Assembly: GCF_025447595.1 (NCBI RefSeq)
Contig: NZ_JAOEJU010000014.1
Location: 99,135 to 163,134, forward strand
Direction of reading: 5' to 3'
Source of the DNA: Pseudomonas koreensis
GTDB taxonomy: Bacteria > Pseudomonadota > Gammaproteobacteria > Pseudomonadales > Pseudomonadaceae
Length of the DNA: 64,000 bases
Within the stretch, counting starts at the first letter, position 1. Every line of letters begins with the position of its first letter. Position numbers and translations under genes: made by a program. This document shows, piece after piece, positions 51,351-60,199 of the stretch. The notes below the pieces were generated by a model, which was not told where the DNA came from, made no database searches, and worked only from the letters and a program-made list of their open reading frames with translations.

Positions 51351-51737
51351 TCAGAAGCGGGTTGGTCGTACCACGGCCGCTGCACTGCGGGTCGGATAGT
51401 GGCCCAGGCTCTGCAGGGTCTCCAGACGCGCGCGGGCGCGGTAGGCGTATTCGCTGTTGGGGTACGAGGCGATGATGAACTGATAGGTCTGCGCCGCATC
51501 GACGAACATTTTCTGCCGCTCGAGGCACTGGCCGCGCATCATCGACACTTCCGGCCACACGTAAGGGCGGGCACGGCTGGCGCGTTCGACCTTGGACAGT
51601 TCGAGCATCACTTGCTCGCAATTGCCCCGGTCATAGGCGCTGTAGGCGTTGTTCAGATGATGGTTCATCGACCAACGGGTGCAGCCCGAAGCAGCGAGGA
51701 CGCTGAGGGCAAGGGCGGCAATGGGCACGAATCGCAT
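51351..51737 (-). CDS. Small TPR-type lipoprotein
   Basis: A 128-residue protein with signal peptide and lipobox LAASGCTRW (Cys about residue 19). The mature part has tetratricopeptide-like helices (NAYSAYDRGNCEQVMLELSK; AAQTYQFIIASYPNSEYAYR). AGGAG lies nine bases before the ATG at 51737, chosen over earlier frames. Function unknown; such proteins act as assembly factors. It is divergent from pyk. Confidence 0.83.
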   Translation of the reverse strand: MRFVPIAALALSVLAASGCTRWSMNHHLNNAYSAYDRGNCEQVMLELSKVERASRARPYVWPEVSMMRGQCLERQKMFVDAAQTYQFIIASYPNSEYAYRARARLETLQSLGHYPTRSAAAVVRPTRF

Positions 51738-51909
51738 GGGGTATTCTCCTGTCTTGTGATCATTATCGACCTCTGGCGAGAAATCTTCAGAGCCCTTTGC
51801 TCCGATTGTCGCGTTCAATAAAGAAAACAATAAGTAGTGCAAACGAACAATGACTACACCCAAAGAGCGTAGTAGCCTCTGCGAGCGCTTGAACCTGAGG
51901 AGTCTTTGC

Positions 51910-53361
51910 ATGTCCGTCCGTCGTACCAAAATCGTCGCTACCCTTGGCCCGGCCAGTAACTCGCCGGAAGTTCTCGAACAGCTGATTCTGGCTGGCCTGG
52001 ACGTCGCCCGTCTGAACTTCTCCCATGGCACCCCCGACGAGCACAAGGCTCGCGCGAAGCTGGTGCGTGACCTCGCTGCCAAGCACGGCCGCTTCGTCGC
52101 CCTGCTGGGCGACCTGCAAGGCCCGAAAATCCGTATCGCCAAATTCGCCAACAAGCGCATCGAGCTGAAGATCGGTGACAAGTTCACCTTCTCCACCAGC
52201 CATCCGCTGACCGAAGGCAACCAGCAAGTGGTCGGCATCGACTACCCGGACCTGGTCAAGGACTGCGGCGTGGGCGACGAGCTGCTGCTCGACGACGGCC
52301 GCGTGGTGATGCGCGTTGAAACCGCCACCGCCACCGAACTGAACTGCGTGGTGACCATCGGCGGCCCGCTGTCCGACCACAAAGGCATCAACCGTCGCGG
52401 TGGCGGCCTGACCGCACCGGCCCTGACCGATAAAGACAAGGCCGACATTAAGCTCGCCGCTGAAATGGAAGTCGACTACCTCGCCGTGTCCTTCCCGCGT
52501 GACGCCGCCGACATGAACTACGCCCGTCAACTGCGCGACGAAGCTGGCGGCACCGCCTGGCTGGTAGCGAAGATCGAACGCGCCGAAGCCGTGGCCGACG
52601 ACGAAACCCTCGACGGTCTGATCCAGGCGTCCGACGCCGTGATGGTTGCCCGTGGTGACCTGGGCGTGGAAATCGGCGACGCCGAGCTTGTGGGCATCCA
52701 GAAGAAAATCATTCTGCACGCACGCCGCCACAACAAGGCGGTGATCGTGGCGACCCAGATGATGGAGTCGATGATCCAGAACCCGATGCCGACCCGCGCC
52801 GAAGTGTCCGACGTGGCCAACGCCGTGCTCGACTACACCGACGCCGTGATGTTGTCCGCCGAATCCGCTGCCGGCCAGTACCCGCTGGAAGCCGTGCAGG
52901 CGATGGCGCGCATCTGCGTCGGTGCCGAGAAGCACCCGACCGGCAAGACCTCCAGCCACCGCATCGGCAAGGAATTCAGCCGCTGCGACGAGAGCATTGC
53001 GCTGGCGACCATGTACACCGCCAACCACTTCCCGGGCGTGAAAGCGATCATCGCGCTGACCGAGAGCGGTTACACCCCGCTGATCATGTCGCGTATCCGT
53101 TCGTCGGTGCCGATCTATGCGTTCACCCCGCACCGCGAAGCCCAGGCCCGCGCGGCAATGTTCCGTGGCGTGTACACCGTACCGTTCGACCCGGCTTCGC
53201 TGGCCCCGAACGAAGTCAGCCAGAAAGCCATCGACGAGCTGGTCAAGCGCGGCGTGGTCGAGAAAGGCGACTGGGTCATCCTGACCAAGGGCGACAGCTA
53301 CCACACCACCGGCGGCACCAACGGCATGAAGATCCTGCACGTGGGCGACCCGCAGGTCTGA
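51910..53361 (+). CDS. pyk: Pyruvate kinase
   Basis: Converts phosphoenolpyruvate and ADP to pyruvate and ATP; 483 residues from the ATG at 51910 (MSVRRTKIVATLGPASNSPE). The substrate/metal signature is MVARGDLGVEIG, the effector-side motif ATQMMESMIQNPMPTRAE, and NFSHGTPDEH carries the K+/phosphate residues. It is the PykA (type II, AMP/sugar-phosphate-activated) variety by length. Monocistronic with a terminator. Upstream CTGAGGAGTCTTTGC is a good ribosome site. Confidence 0.97.
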   Translation: MSVRRTKIVATLGPASNSPEVLEQLILAGLDVARLNFSHGTPDEHKARAKLVRDLAAKHGRFVALLGDLQGPKIRIAKFANKRIELKIGDKFTFSTSHPLTEGNQQVVGIDYPDLVKDCGVGDELLLDDGRVVMRVETATATELNCVVTIGGPLSDHKGINRRGGGLTAPALTDKDKADIKLAAEMEVDYLAVSFPRDAADMNYARQLRDEAGGTAWLVAKIERAEAVADDETLDGLIQASDAVMVARGDLGVEIGDAELVGIQKKIILHARRHNKAVIVATQMMESMIQNPMPTRAEVSDVANAVLDYTDAVMLSAESAAGQYPLEAVQAMARICVGAEKHPTGKTSSHRIGKEFSRCDESIALATMYTANHFPGVKAIIALTESGYTPLIMSRIRSSVPIYAFTPHREAQARAAMFRGVYTVPFDPASLAPNEVSQKAIDELVKRGVVEKGDWVILTKGDSYHTTGGTNGMKILHVGDPQV

Positions 53362-53380
53362 GTGACCGGTTGCTGAAAAC

Positions 53381-53416
53381 GAAAAGCCCCGCCATGTGAA
53401 TGGCGGGGCTTTTTGC
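53381..53416 (+). terminator. Intrinsic terminator of pyk
   Basis: AGCCCCGCCAT (53385-53395) and ATGGCGGGGCT (53400-53410) form an 11-bp stem with GTGA loop and a T-run. Confidence 0.95.
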
Positions 53417-53452
53417 TTTTTGATCCAGAAGAAGTGTTGTCTGAGCCAACCC

Positions 53453-53520
53453 TATCGCCAGCAGGCTGACTCCCACAGGAGTGCGCAATCCCAACGTGGG
53501 AGCCAGCCTGCTGGCGATGG
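53453..53520. repeat. REP-type palindrome (CCAGCAGGCTGGC variant)
   Basis: TATCGCCAGCAGGCTGACTC (53453-53472) faces the inverse CCAGCCTGCTGGCGATGG (ends 53520), around about 16 bp. The arms are imperfect (GACTCCC against GGGAGCC). It sits between convergent pyk and the enoyl-CoA hydratase gene. Confidence 0.82.
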
Positions 53521-53543
53521 CGCCGCGTCAGGCAATGAACATC

Positions 53544-54293
53544 TCAATGGCGTTTGATGAACCCGGTCAACGCCGCCAAAGCCTCGGGCGAGCGCAGCCG
53601 CTGAGTAAACAGCGCGCCCTCCTCTTCGATCACCTTGCGAATCAACTCGCGATCCGGCGCCCGCATCAACTGTTTGCTGATGCGCACCGCCTCGGCCGGC
53701 AGTTCATCAAACCTCAGCGCCATCTCCCGCGCCTTGGCCAACGCGGCTTCGCCACTGCTTAAGGACTCGGTCGCGATGCCCCATTGCGCCGCCTGCTCAC
53801 CGGTAAAACCTTCACCGAGCAACAACAGTTCCGACGCTTTGGCCTGCCCGAGCAAACGCGGCAGGATCAGGCTGGAACCGAACTCCGGACACAAACCAAG
53901 ATTGACGAAAGGCATGCGCAATCGCGCATCCCGCGCCACATAAACCAGATCGCAATGCAGCAACAGCGTCGTGCCGATCCCCACCGCCGCCCCGGCCACG
54001 GCGGCGATCACCGGTTTGCGGCATTCGAGCAGCTCGAGCATGAAGTGAAACACCGGGCTGTCGAGGTCGCTCGGTGGTTGCTGGATGAAGTCGGCGATGT
54101 CGTTGCCGGCGGTAAAGCACTCGGCGCTGCCGGTGATCAGCACGGCGTTGATTTCGGGGTCGCTGTCGGCCTGTTTCAGCGCGTCGGCCAACTGGCTGTA
54201 CATGGCGCGGGTCAGGGCGTTTTTCTTGTCCGGGCGGTTGAGGCGCAGGGTCAGCAAACCGCGTTCGCGGTGCAGCAGGATGGCTTCGGGCAT
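53544..54293 (-). CDS. Enoyl-CoA hydratase/isomerase family protein
   Basis: A 249-residue crotonase-fold protein from the ATG at 54293. The oxyanion-hole segments are AGNDIADF (about 60-67) and AGAAVGIGTTLLLHCD (about 100-115). LCPEFGSSLILPRLLG is the second glutamate-region signature. The substrate is unknown; it could hydrate or isomerise enoyl-CoA. It is the third gene of a minus-strand run with the reductase and the diguanylate cyclase, but the start has only a weak ribosome site. Confidence 0.87.
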   Translation of the reverse strand: MPEAILLHRERGLLTLRLNRPDKKNALTRAMYSQLADALKQADSDPEINAVLITGSAECFTAGNDIADFIQQPPSDLDSPVFHFMLELLECRKPVIAAVAGAAVGIGTTLLLHCDLVYVARDARLRMPFVNLGLCPEFGSSLILPRLLGQAKASELLLLGEGFTGEQAAQWGIATESLSSGEAALAKAREMALRFDELPAEAVRISKQLMRAPDRELIRKVIEEEGALFTQRLRSPEALAALTGFIKRH

Positions 54294-54322
54294 GGCAGGT
54301 CTCGCGTCTGAGAATTCAGCGC

Positions 54323-55258
54323 TCAACCACGGCTCAGGAAGACATCGGCCAGCAGTTGATTGCGCGGCAGTCCGGCCAGGAACAGACGCTTGGCAAACGC
54401 GTCGACGCTGGCACTCGAGCCGCAGACTAAGGCCAGGGTTTGTCGGGAAACAAGCCGCAGTTGCGCCAAAGCGCCCGGCAACTCGGCCGCCGTCCACCGC
54501 TCGACGCTGAGGTTCTCCCGCTGTGCGGCCAGTGCTTCAAGGGGTTTGGCCAGGTAATGCCCGTCGGCTGCATGGGCGAGGTGAATGACGCGGATGGCGC
54601 CCCGATGATCGTGACGCAAGGCCTCACGCAATACGCCGAACAACGGGCCGAGCCCGGTGCCGGCAGCGAGCAGCCACAACGGCCGGTCGTGCCAGTCCGG
54701 GTCGTAATGCAACGCACCGCCGCGCAGTTCGCCGAGGCGGATCGGGTCGCCGATCTGCAAGCGGCGCGCGGCATCGCTGAATTCGCCGGGCTGGCGACAA
54801 TCAAGGTGGAATTCAAGAAAGCGGTCTTCTTCCGGCAGGCTCGCCAGCGAATACGGACGCGCAATGTGGCCTGCCCACAGCACCAGATGCTGGCCGGCGC
54901 TGTAGCGCAACGGCCGCTGGGGTGTCAGACGCAAGCGCAAGACATCGGCACCGAGCCAGTCCAGCGCCTCGACCACCGCCGGACGACCGTCGGTGACGGG
55001 GTCGAAGGTGTGCACCTGCAAGTCTTCGATCACCTGACACTGGCACGCCAGTCGCCAGCCCTGCTCACGCTGTTCGGCGCTCAAGGCGTCAGGACGACTG
55101 TCAGCAGGCAAGCCTTGCACGCACTGCACCAGACACGCGTGGCAACTGCCGGCACGACAGCTGTAAGGCACCGCCACACCGTTCTGATTGAGGGCATCGA
55201 GCAGGTTGCTGCCCGCCGCCACCGACCACTGTCGTTCACCGACCCGCAGTTCAGGCAT
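54323..55258 (-). CDS. [2Fe-2S] ferredoxin / NAD(P)H-flavin oxidoreductase
   Basis: A 311-residue electron-transfer protein. The N-terminal plant-type ferredoxin domain (about 1-85) supplies PYSCRAGSCHACLVQC and LACQCQ, the Cx4Cx2C...C ligands. The rest is a FAD/NAD(P)-binding reductase with RPYSLAS and GGTGLGPLFGVLREAL. It resembles CDP-6-deoxy-glucoseen reductase-like and phenol-hydroxylase reductase proteins; the partner is unknown. The start at 55258 lies 8 bp inside the 3' end of the diguanylate cyclase gene, so translation is coupled to it. Confidence 0.88.
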   Translation of the reverse strand: MPELRVGERQWSVAAGSNLLDALNQNGVAVPYSCRAGSCHACLVQCVQGLPADSRPDALSAEQREQGWRLACQCQVIEDLQVHTFDPVTDGRPAVVEALDWLGADVLRLRLTPQRPLRYSAGQHLVLWAGHIARPYSLASLPEEDRFLEFHLDCRQPGEFSDAARRLQIGDPIRLGELRGGALHYDPDWHDRPLWLLAAGTGLGPLFGVLREALRHDHRGAIRVIHLAHAADGHYLAKPLEALAAQRENLSVERWTAAELPGALAQLRLVSRQTLALVCGSSASVDAFAKRLFLAGLPRNQLLADVFLSRG

Positions 55259-56369
55259 CGACGTTCTCCCACGCAGCCGCGCAACGATTACGTCCGTCGC
55301 GCTTGGCCCGGTACAGCGCCTGATCGGCGCGCTGCAAGGCGTCGTCCAGATCATCGCCCAGTTCCAGCAGGGTCATGCCCGCTGACAGGCTCAGGTTTTT
55401 CACGTTCAGGCCCACCAGTTCGACGTCGGTAAAGGCGATGCGCAGCCGCTCGCAACAGGCGGTCAGACGCTCGGCGTTGCAATCGGGCAGCAGCACCACG
55501 AATTCTTCACCACCATAACGCGCCAGCACGTCGCCGTCGCGCAGACAGGCTCCGGCAACACCGGCGAAGGCTTGCAGCACCTGATCGCCAGCAGCGTGGC
55601 CATGCAGATCATTGATACGTTTGAAATGGTCGAGGTCGATCAGCGCCAGACCGTGCACCACGTCGGCCTCCATCGCATTCAGCTCGCGGGTGGCCAGGCG
55701 CAGGAAATGCCGGCGGTTGAACAGCCCGGTCAGCTCATCGGTGGCCACCAGGTCTTCGAGCTGGCGCATCATCCCGCGCAGGGTGTCCTGATGCGCCTGC
55801 AAGGCGAACCGGCGCTGGCGCATGCGTTGCCGCGAGGTCTGGACAAACCGTGCATAGATCACCAGCCACACCAGCACGATCAGCAGGATGCACACCTGCA
55901 GCGCGGCCAGCGCCGGGTCAGGTAGCTGGAAATGGTAGCCATCCCACAGCGTGATGGCGCAGAAACTGAAGAACACCAGCATCGCGCAGCGCACAAACGC
56001 CCGGCGCGACAAATGGAACAGACCGAACAGCAGGATCAGCACGTAAAAGACCAGGAACTCGCCCCGCGCCTCATCCAGATGCGCGATCAGCCACGTCTGC
56101 CAGCCAAGACCGAGCAATACCTGGGCCTCGGTCAGGCTCGGATCGGCGAAACGCAGGTTCAGGCCGGAAAAAAACAGGGCGAACAAAGCTGCCTGGCTGA
56201 TCACCACCAGCGCGCTGCCGACGGCGACGCCGGTCAGCGAATCGTCGTAGTGACCGGTGAAATACGCCAGCCACAGCAGCAGCAAAGCCAATCCATAGGT
56301 GGCTGCAGCGAGGGCAAAGCGTTTGAGCAAAAGACGTTGAATGGCGTTATGGGTCAATCGTTGACTCAC
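55251..56369 (-). CDS. Diguanylate cyclase with membrane sensor region
   Basis: A 372-residue protein. About five or six membrane helices (about 20-180) precede a cytoplasmic coiled coil and a GGDEF domain. The active site is YGGEEFVVLL, and RDGDVLARYGGEEF shows an intact RxxD inhibitory site five residues upstream, so the enzyme should make cyclic di-GMP and be feedback-inhibited. Signal unknown. A PilZ protein (50775) and YajQ (23403) are possible readers. It heads the run reductase-hydratase. Confidence 0.92.
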   Translation of the reverse strand: MSQRLTHNAIQRLLLKRFALAAATYGLALLLLWLAYFTGHYDDSLTGVAVGSALVVISQAALFALFFSGLNLRFADPSLTEAQVLLGLGWQTWLIAHLDEARGEFLVFYVLILLFGLFHLSRRAFVRCAMLVFFSFCAITLWDGYHFQLPDPALAALQVCILLIVLVWLVIYARFVQTSRQRMRQRRFALQAHQDTLRGMMRQLEDLVATDELTGLFNRRHFLRLATRELNAMEADVVHGLALIDLDHFKRINDLHGHAAGDQVLQAFAGVAGACLRDGDVLARYGGEEFVVLLPDCNAERLTACCERLRIAFTDVELVGLNVKNLSLSAGMTLLELGDDLDDALQRADQALYRAKRDGRNRCAAAWENVDA

Positions 56370-56668
56370 CGTGCGATAAGAGGCTGACCGAGTGTCCTAC
56401 TCTACAGACCGGCTGCCACTTTAGTGGCCCGGTCGATAAATGACCATTGATTTTCGGGCCGGGTATTTGGCGTCAAAAACCTGCAACCATGCGACCAACG
56501 AATGACTCCCGGCAGATGTGCCCGCCACCGAGGCGCGGTATACTGCCGCGCCTTTTTAGCGTCGCGCCAGCAGCCCCGGCGTGCCTTGAAAGGTGTCTGC
56601 GACCGACCGATGCACCCAAGCCGCAGGCACCTTATTGAATGTTCCCGTCTTTTAGAGGAGCGCGACTC
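56370..56668 (+). promoter_or_regulatory. Upstream region and leader of fumarase, with attenuator-like hairpin
   Basis: About 300 bp between divergent genes. GGCGCGG (56532-56538) and CCGCGCC (56546-56552) close around TATACTG, then five Ts. This reads as a small terminator in the fumarase direction, but TATACT could also be a -10 box, so its role is uncertain. AGAGGAGCGCGACTC is fumarase's ribosome site. Confidence 0.45.
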
Positions 56669-58192
56669 ATGACCGTGATCAAGCAAGACGACCTGATTCA
56701 GAGCGTTGCCGACGCCCTGCAGTTCATTTCCTATTACCACCCCGTGGACTTCATCCAGGCGATGCACGAAGCCTACCTGCGCGAAGAATCGCCAGCGGCC
56801 CGTGACTCGATGGCGCAGATCCTGATCAACTCGCGCATGTGCGCCACCGGCCACCGGCCGATCTGCCAGGACACCGGCATCGTGACCGTGTTCGTGCGTG
56901 TGGGCATGGACGTGCGTTGGGACGGCGCGACCATGAGCCTGGACGACATGATCAACGAAGGCGTACGCCGCGCCTACAACCTGCCGGAAAACGTCCTGCG
57001 TGCTTCGATCCTGGCCGACCCGGCCGGTGCGCGTAAAAACACCAAGGACAACACCCCGGCGGTCATCCACTACTCCATCGTTCCGGGTAACACCGTGGAA
57101 GTGGACGTGGCGGCCAAGGGCGGCGGTTCCGAGAACAAGTCGAAAATGGCCATGCTCAACCCGTCCGACTCGATCGTTGACTGGGTACTGAAGACCGTTC
57201 CGACCATGGGCGCCGGCTGGTGCCCACCGGGCATGCTGGGCATCGGCATCGGCGGCACCGCCGAGAAAGCCGCTGTGATGGCCAAGGAAGTGTTGATGGA
57301 ATTCATCGACATTCACGAGCTCAAGGCTCGTGGCCCACAGAACCGCATCGAAGAAATGCGTCTGGAGCTGTTCGAGAAGGTCAACCAGCTGGGCATCGGC
57401 GCCCAGGGCCTCGGTGGCCTGACCACCGTGCTCGACGTGAAGATCATGGATTACCCGACTCACGCCGCCTCGCTGCCGGTGTGCATGATCCCGAACTGCG
57501 CCGCTACCCGCCACGCGCACTTCGTGCTCGACGGTTCCGGCCCCGCCTCGCTGGAAGCACCACCGCTGGACGCCTACCCGGAAATCGTCTGGGAAGCCGG
57601 CCCGTCGGCCCGTCGCGTCAACCTCGACACCCTGACCCCGGAAGACGTGCAGAGCTGGAAGCCGGGCGAAACCGTCCTGCTCAATGGCAAGATGCTCACC
57701 GGTCGCGACGCCGCACACAAGCGCATGGTCGAGATGCTGAACAAGGGCGAAACCCTGCCGGTAGACCTGAAAGGTCGCTTCATCTACTACGTCGGCCCGG
57801 TTGATCCGGTCGGTGACGAAGTGGTTGGCCCGGCGGGCCCGACCACCGCCACGCGGATGGACAAGTTCACCCGTCAGATCCTCGAACAGACCGGCCTTTT
57901 GGGCATGATCGGCAAGTCCGAGCGCGGCCCTACCGCCATCGACGCGATCAAGGACAACAAGGCTGTGTATCTGATGGCCGTCGGCGGTGCCGCTTACCTG
58001 GTGGCGCAAGCGATCAAGAAATCCAAGGTCCTGGCGTTTGCCGAGCTGGGCATGGAAGCGATCTACGAGTTCGAGGTCAAGGACATGCCGGTCACCGTAG
58101 CGGTGGACAGCAAAGGTGAATCGGTTCACATCACCGGTCCTGCGATCTGGCAACAGAAGATCAGCGAAAGCCTGGCGGTGGAAGTACAGTAA
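56669..58192 (+). CDS. Class I fumarate hydratase (iron-sulfur)
   Basis: Interconverts fumarate and malate in the TCA cycle, using an oxygen-sensitive [4Fe-4S] cluster. A single 507-residue chain from the ATG at 56669. Cluster cysteines are seen in GHRPICQDTG, GAGWCPPGMLGIGIGGT and MIPNCAATRHAHF. It has the fused alpha+beta form (FumA type), with GPTTATRMDKFTRQILEQ. Strong terminator follows. Pseudomonas usually has class II isoforms too, so this may work under iron-replete conditions (inference). Confidence 0.95.
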   Translation: MTVIKQDDLIQSVADALQFISYYHPVDFIQAMHEAYLREESPAARDSMAQILINSRMCATGHRPICQDTGIVTVFVRVGMDVRWDGATMSLDDMINEGVRRAYNLPENVLRASILADPAGARKNTKDNTPAVIHYSIVPGNTVEVDVAAKGGGSENKSKMAMLNPSDSIVDWVLKTVPTMGAGWCPPGMLGIGIGGTAEKAAVMAKEVLMEFIDIHELKARGPQNRIEEMRLELFEKVNQLGIGAQGLGGLTTVLDVKIMDYPTHAASLPVCMIPNCAATRHAHFVLDGSGPASLEAPPLDAYPEIVWEAGPSARRVNLDTLTPEDVQSWKPGETVLLNGKMLTGRDAAHKRMVEMLNKGETLPVDLKGRFIYYVGPVDPVGDEVVGPAGPTTATRMDKFTRQILEQTGLLGMIGKSERGPTAIDAIKDNKAVYLMAVGGAAYLVAQAIKKSKVLAFAELGMEAIYEFEVKDMPVTVAVDSKGESVHITGPAIWQQKISESLAVEVQ

Positions 58193-58207
58193 GCTATTTG
58201 CCATATA

Positions 58208-58252
58208 AAACGGCCGGCTCATCCAAATGGAGAGCCGGCCGTTTTTTTTTGA
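58208..58252 (+). terminator. Intrinsic terminator of fumarase
   Basis: ACGGCCGGCTC (58210-58220) and GAGCCGGCCGT (58232-58242) form an 11-bp stem with a T9 run. Confidence 0.95.
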
Positions 58253-58438
58253 GTGTATAAAATCCGTACAACCAAACATCTATATGCAGAGCGGTTTTTT
58301 TCGTGCGCAATTGTCGATGCCTCCAGTGATCGGTATCGGCAAAAAGTACCGCATTCTCATAGCGCCTATGAACGGGAGCCCCGCCTACACATCTGCATGG
58401 TATCGTGCCCGCCCGTCCTGCCATCCGTTTGCCACAGC

Positions 58439-60199
58439 ATGCTGCCGACTTCCCGTACCCTGCGTCTGTCGTTGTACACCCTGCTGATCATCGCCGGTGC
58501 CGCCCTTGCTGCAACGCTTGCGATCCGTCACGCCGAACGACAGGCGCTGGTGGAAGACGCCGCCCGGGCCAACCAGCAACTGGCGCTCTACGCCAATTCG
58601 CTGCATACCTTGATCGATCGCTACCGCGCACTGCCCGCCGTACTCGCGCTGGACCCGCAATTGCGTGCCGCGCTGGCAGGTCCCGTGGATGCCGAACAGC
58701 AGGCTGCGCTGAATCTGAAGCTGGAAAAGATCAACGGCGCCGCACAATCCTCGACCCTTGAACTGCTCGACCACACCGGCCTTGCGGTGGCGGCCAGCAA
58801 CTGGCGTCTGCCCAGCAGTTACGTCGGCCACAACTATGGCTTTCGCCCGTACTTCAGCCAGACCCGCACCCAGGGCACCGGGCGTTTCTACGCAGTCGGT
58901 GTGACCAGCGGGATTCCCGGTTACTTCCTGTCCAGCGCGGTGCTCGGCGACAACGGTGAGTTCCTGGGGGCGATGGTGGTCAAGCTCGAATTCCCGGAAC
59001 TCGAACGCGAATGGAGCCAGGGCAATGACACCCTGCTGGTCAGCGATGCACGCGGGATCATCTTCATCGCCAACCAGCCCGGCTGGCGCTATCGCCTGCT
59101 GCACCCGCTGAGCCCGGCCGATTACCGCGAGATCAAGGCCACCCGCCAATACGACAAACAATCGCTGGTGCCGCTGACGCATCTGGCGCTGCGCAGTTTC
59201 GACGACAACAGTGATCTGCGCCGCGTCGAAGGCCCGCAAGGCACGGGTGATTACTTATGGGAATCGCTGCCGTTGACCGCCGAAGGCTGGACGCTGCATC
59301 TGCTGCGGCGCCCGCAAGTGTCCTTCGAAGACCAGCGCAATGCCGGCCTCGCTGCTGCCGGGGTGTGGCTGGCGCTGGTGTTCCTGTTGCTGTTCCTCAA
59401 CCAGCGCTGGCGTCTGGCGAAGATGCGCCAGCGCAGCCGCGAGGAGCTTGAGCAACTGGTCGAAGAACGTACCCGCGACTTGCGCACTGCTCAGGACGGT
59501 CTGGTGCAGTCGGCAAAACTGGCGGCACTGGGACAGATGTCCGCCGCGCTGGCCCACGAAATCAATCAGCCGCTGACCGCCCAGCGCATGCAGCTTGCAA
59601 CTCTGAGGCTGCTGCTCGATCACGGCCGGGTCGATGACGCCTACAAGGCGCTCAAACCGGTGGATGACATGCTCACGCGCATGGCCGCCCTCACCGGCCA
59701 CCTGAAAACCTTCGCCCGCAAGAGCCCCAGCGGCTTGCGCGAACGGCTGGATCTGGCGACGGTGGTCGATCAGGCCCTGCAATTGCTCGATGCGCGTCTG
59801 CGCGATGAACAGGTCAGTCTGGTGCTGCACCTGACCCGTCCGGCGTGGGTGCGCGGCGATGCGATCCGCCTGGAGCAGGTGTTGATCAACCTGCTGCGCA
59901 ATGCCCTCGATGCGATGCAGGGCAGGCCATGCAAGCGTCTGGAAATCCGACTGGAAGTCGACGAGCAACTGTGGCGCCTGAGCGTCATCGACAACGGCGG
60001 CGGCATCGCCGAAGAACATCTGGGTCAGGTGTTCGATCCGTTCTTCACCACCAAACCGGTGGGTGACGGGCTGGGCCTGGGGCTGGCGGTTTCGTTCGCC
60101 ATCATTCATGAATCCGGAGGACGCCTGTGCGCCGAGAATGGTGACAACGGCGCGGTGTTCAGCCTGACCTTGCCGATCGATCTGGAGGCACATATCTGA
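58439..60199 (+). CDS. DctB/MifS-type sensor histidine kinase
   Basis: A membrane sensor of about 586 residues. A basic N-terminus and membrane helix (about 5-27), a periplasmic double-PAS/Cache sensor with SNWRLPSSYVGHNYGFRPYF, a second helix (about 300-325), a coiled coil and a kinase core (H-box AALAHEINQPLTAQRMQL; N-box LLRNALDAMQG; DNGGGI; GLGLGLAVS). Dicarboxylate sensors of the DctB class have this layout. The start is uncertain: 58397 and 58439 are both possible and neither has a good ribosome site. It overlaps the regulator gene by one base. With the next two genes it forms a C4/C5-dicarboxylate uptake unit. Confidence 0.9.
   Translation: MLPTSRTLRLSLYTLLIIAGAALAATLAIRHAERQALVEDAARANQQLALYANSLHTLIDRYRALPAVLALDPQLRAALAGPVDAEQQAALNLKLEKINGAAQSSTLELLDHTGLAVAASNWRLPSSYVGHNYGFRPYFSQTRTQGTGRFYAVGVTSGIPGYFLSSAVLGDNGEFLGAMVVKLEFPELEREWSQGNDTLLVSDARGIIFIANQPGWRYRLLHPLSPADYREIKATRQYDKQSLVPLTHLALRSFDDNSDLRRVEGPQGTGDYLWESLPLTAEGWTLHLLRRPQVSFEDQRNAGLAAAGVWLALVFLLLFLNQRWRLAKMRQRSREELEQLVEERTRDLRTAQDGLVQSAKLAALGQMSAALAHEINQPLTAQRMQLATLRLLLDHGRVDDAYKALKPVDDMLTRMAALTGHLKTFARKSPSGLRERLDLATVVDQALQLLDARLRDEQVSLVLHLTRPAWVRGDAIRLEQVLINLLRNALDAMQGRPCKRLEIRLEVDEQLWRLSVIDNGGGIAEEHLGQVFDPFFTTKPVGDGLGLGLAVSFAIIHESGGRLCAENGDNGAVFSLTLPIDLEAHI

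Noticed and set aside
51787..53340. Open frame opposite pyruvate kinase
   Set aside because: Antisense shadow; the + strand encodes a full-length enzyme.
56402..58279. Long open frame on the minus strand opposite the fumarase gene
   Set aside because: Antisense shadow of an enzyme with conserved motifs; no ribosome site or domain.
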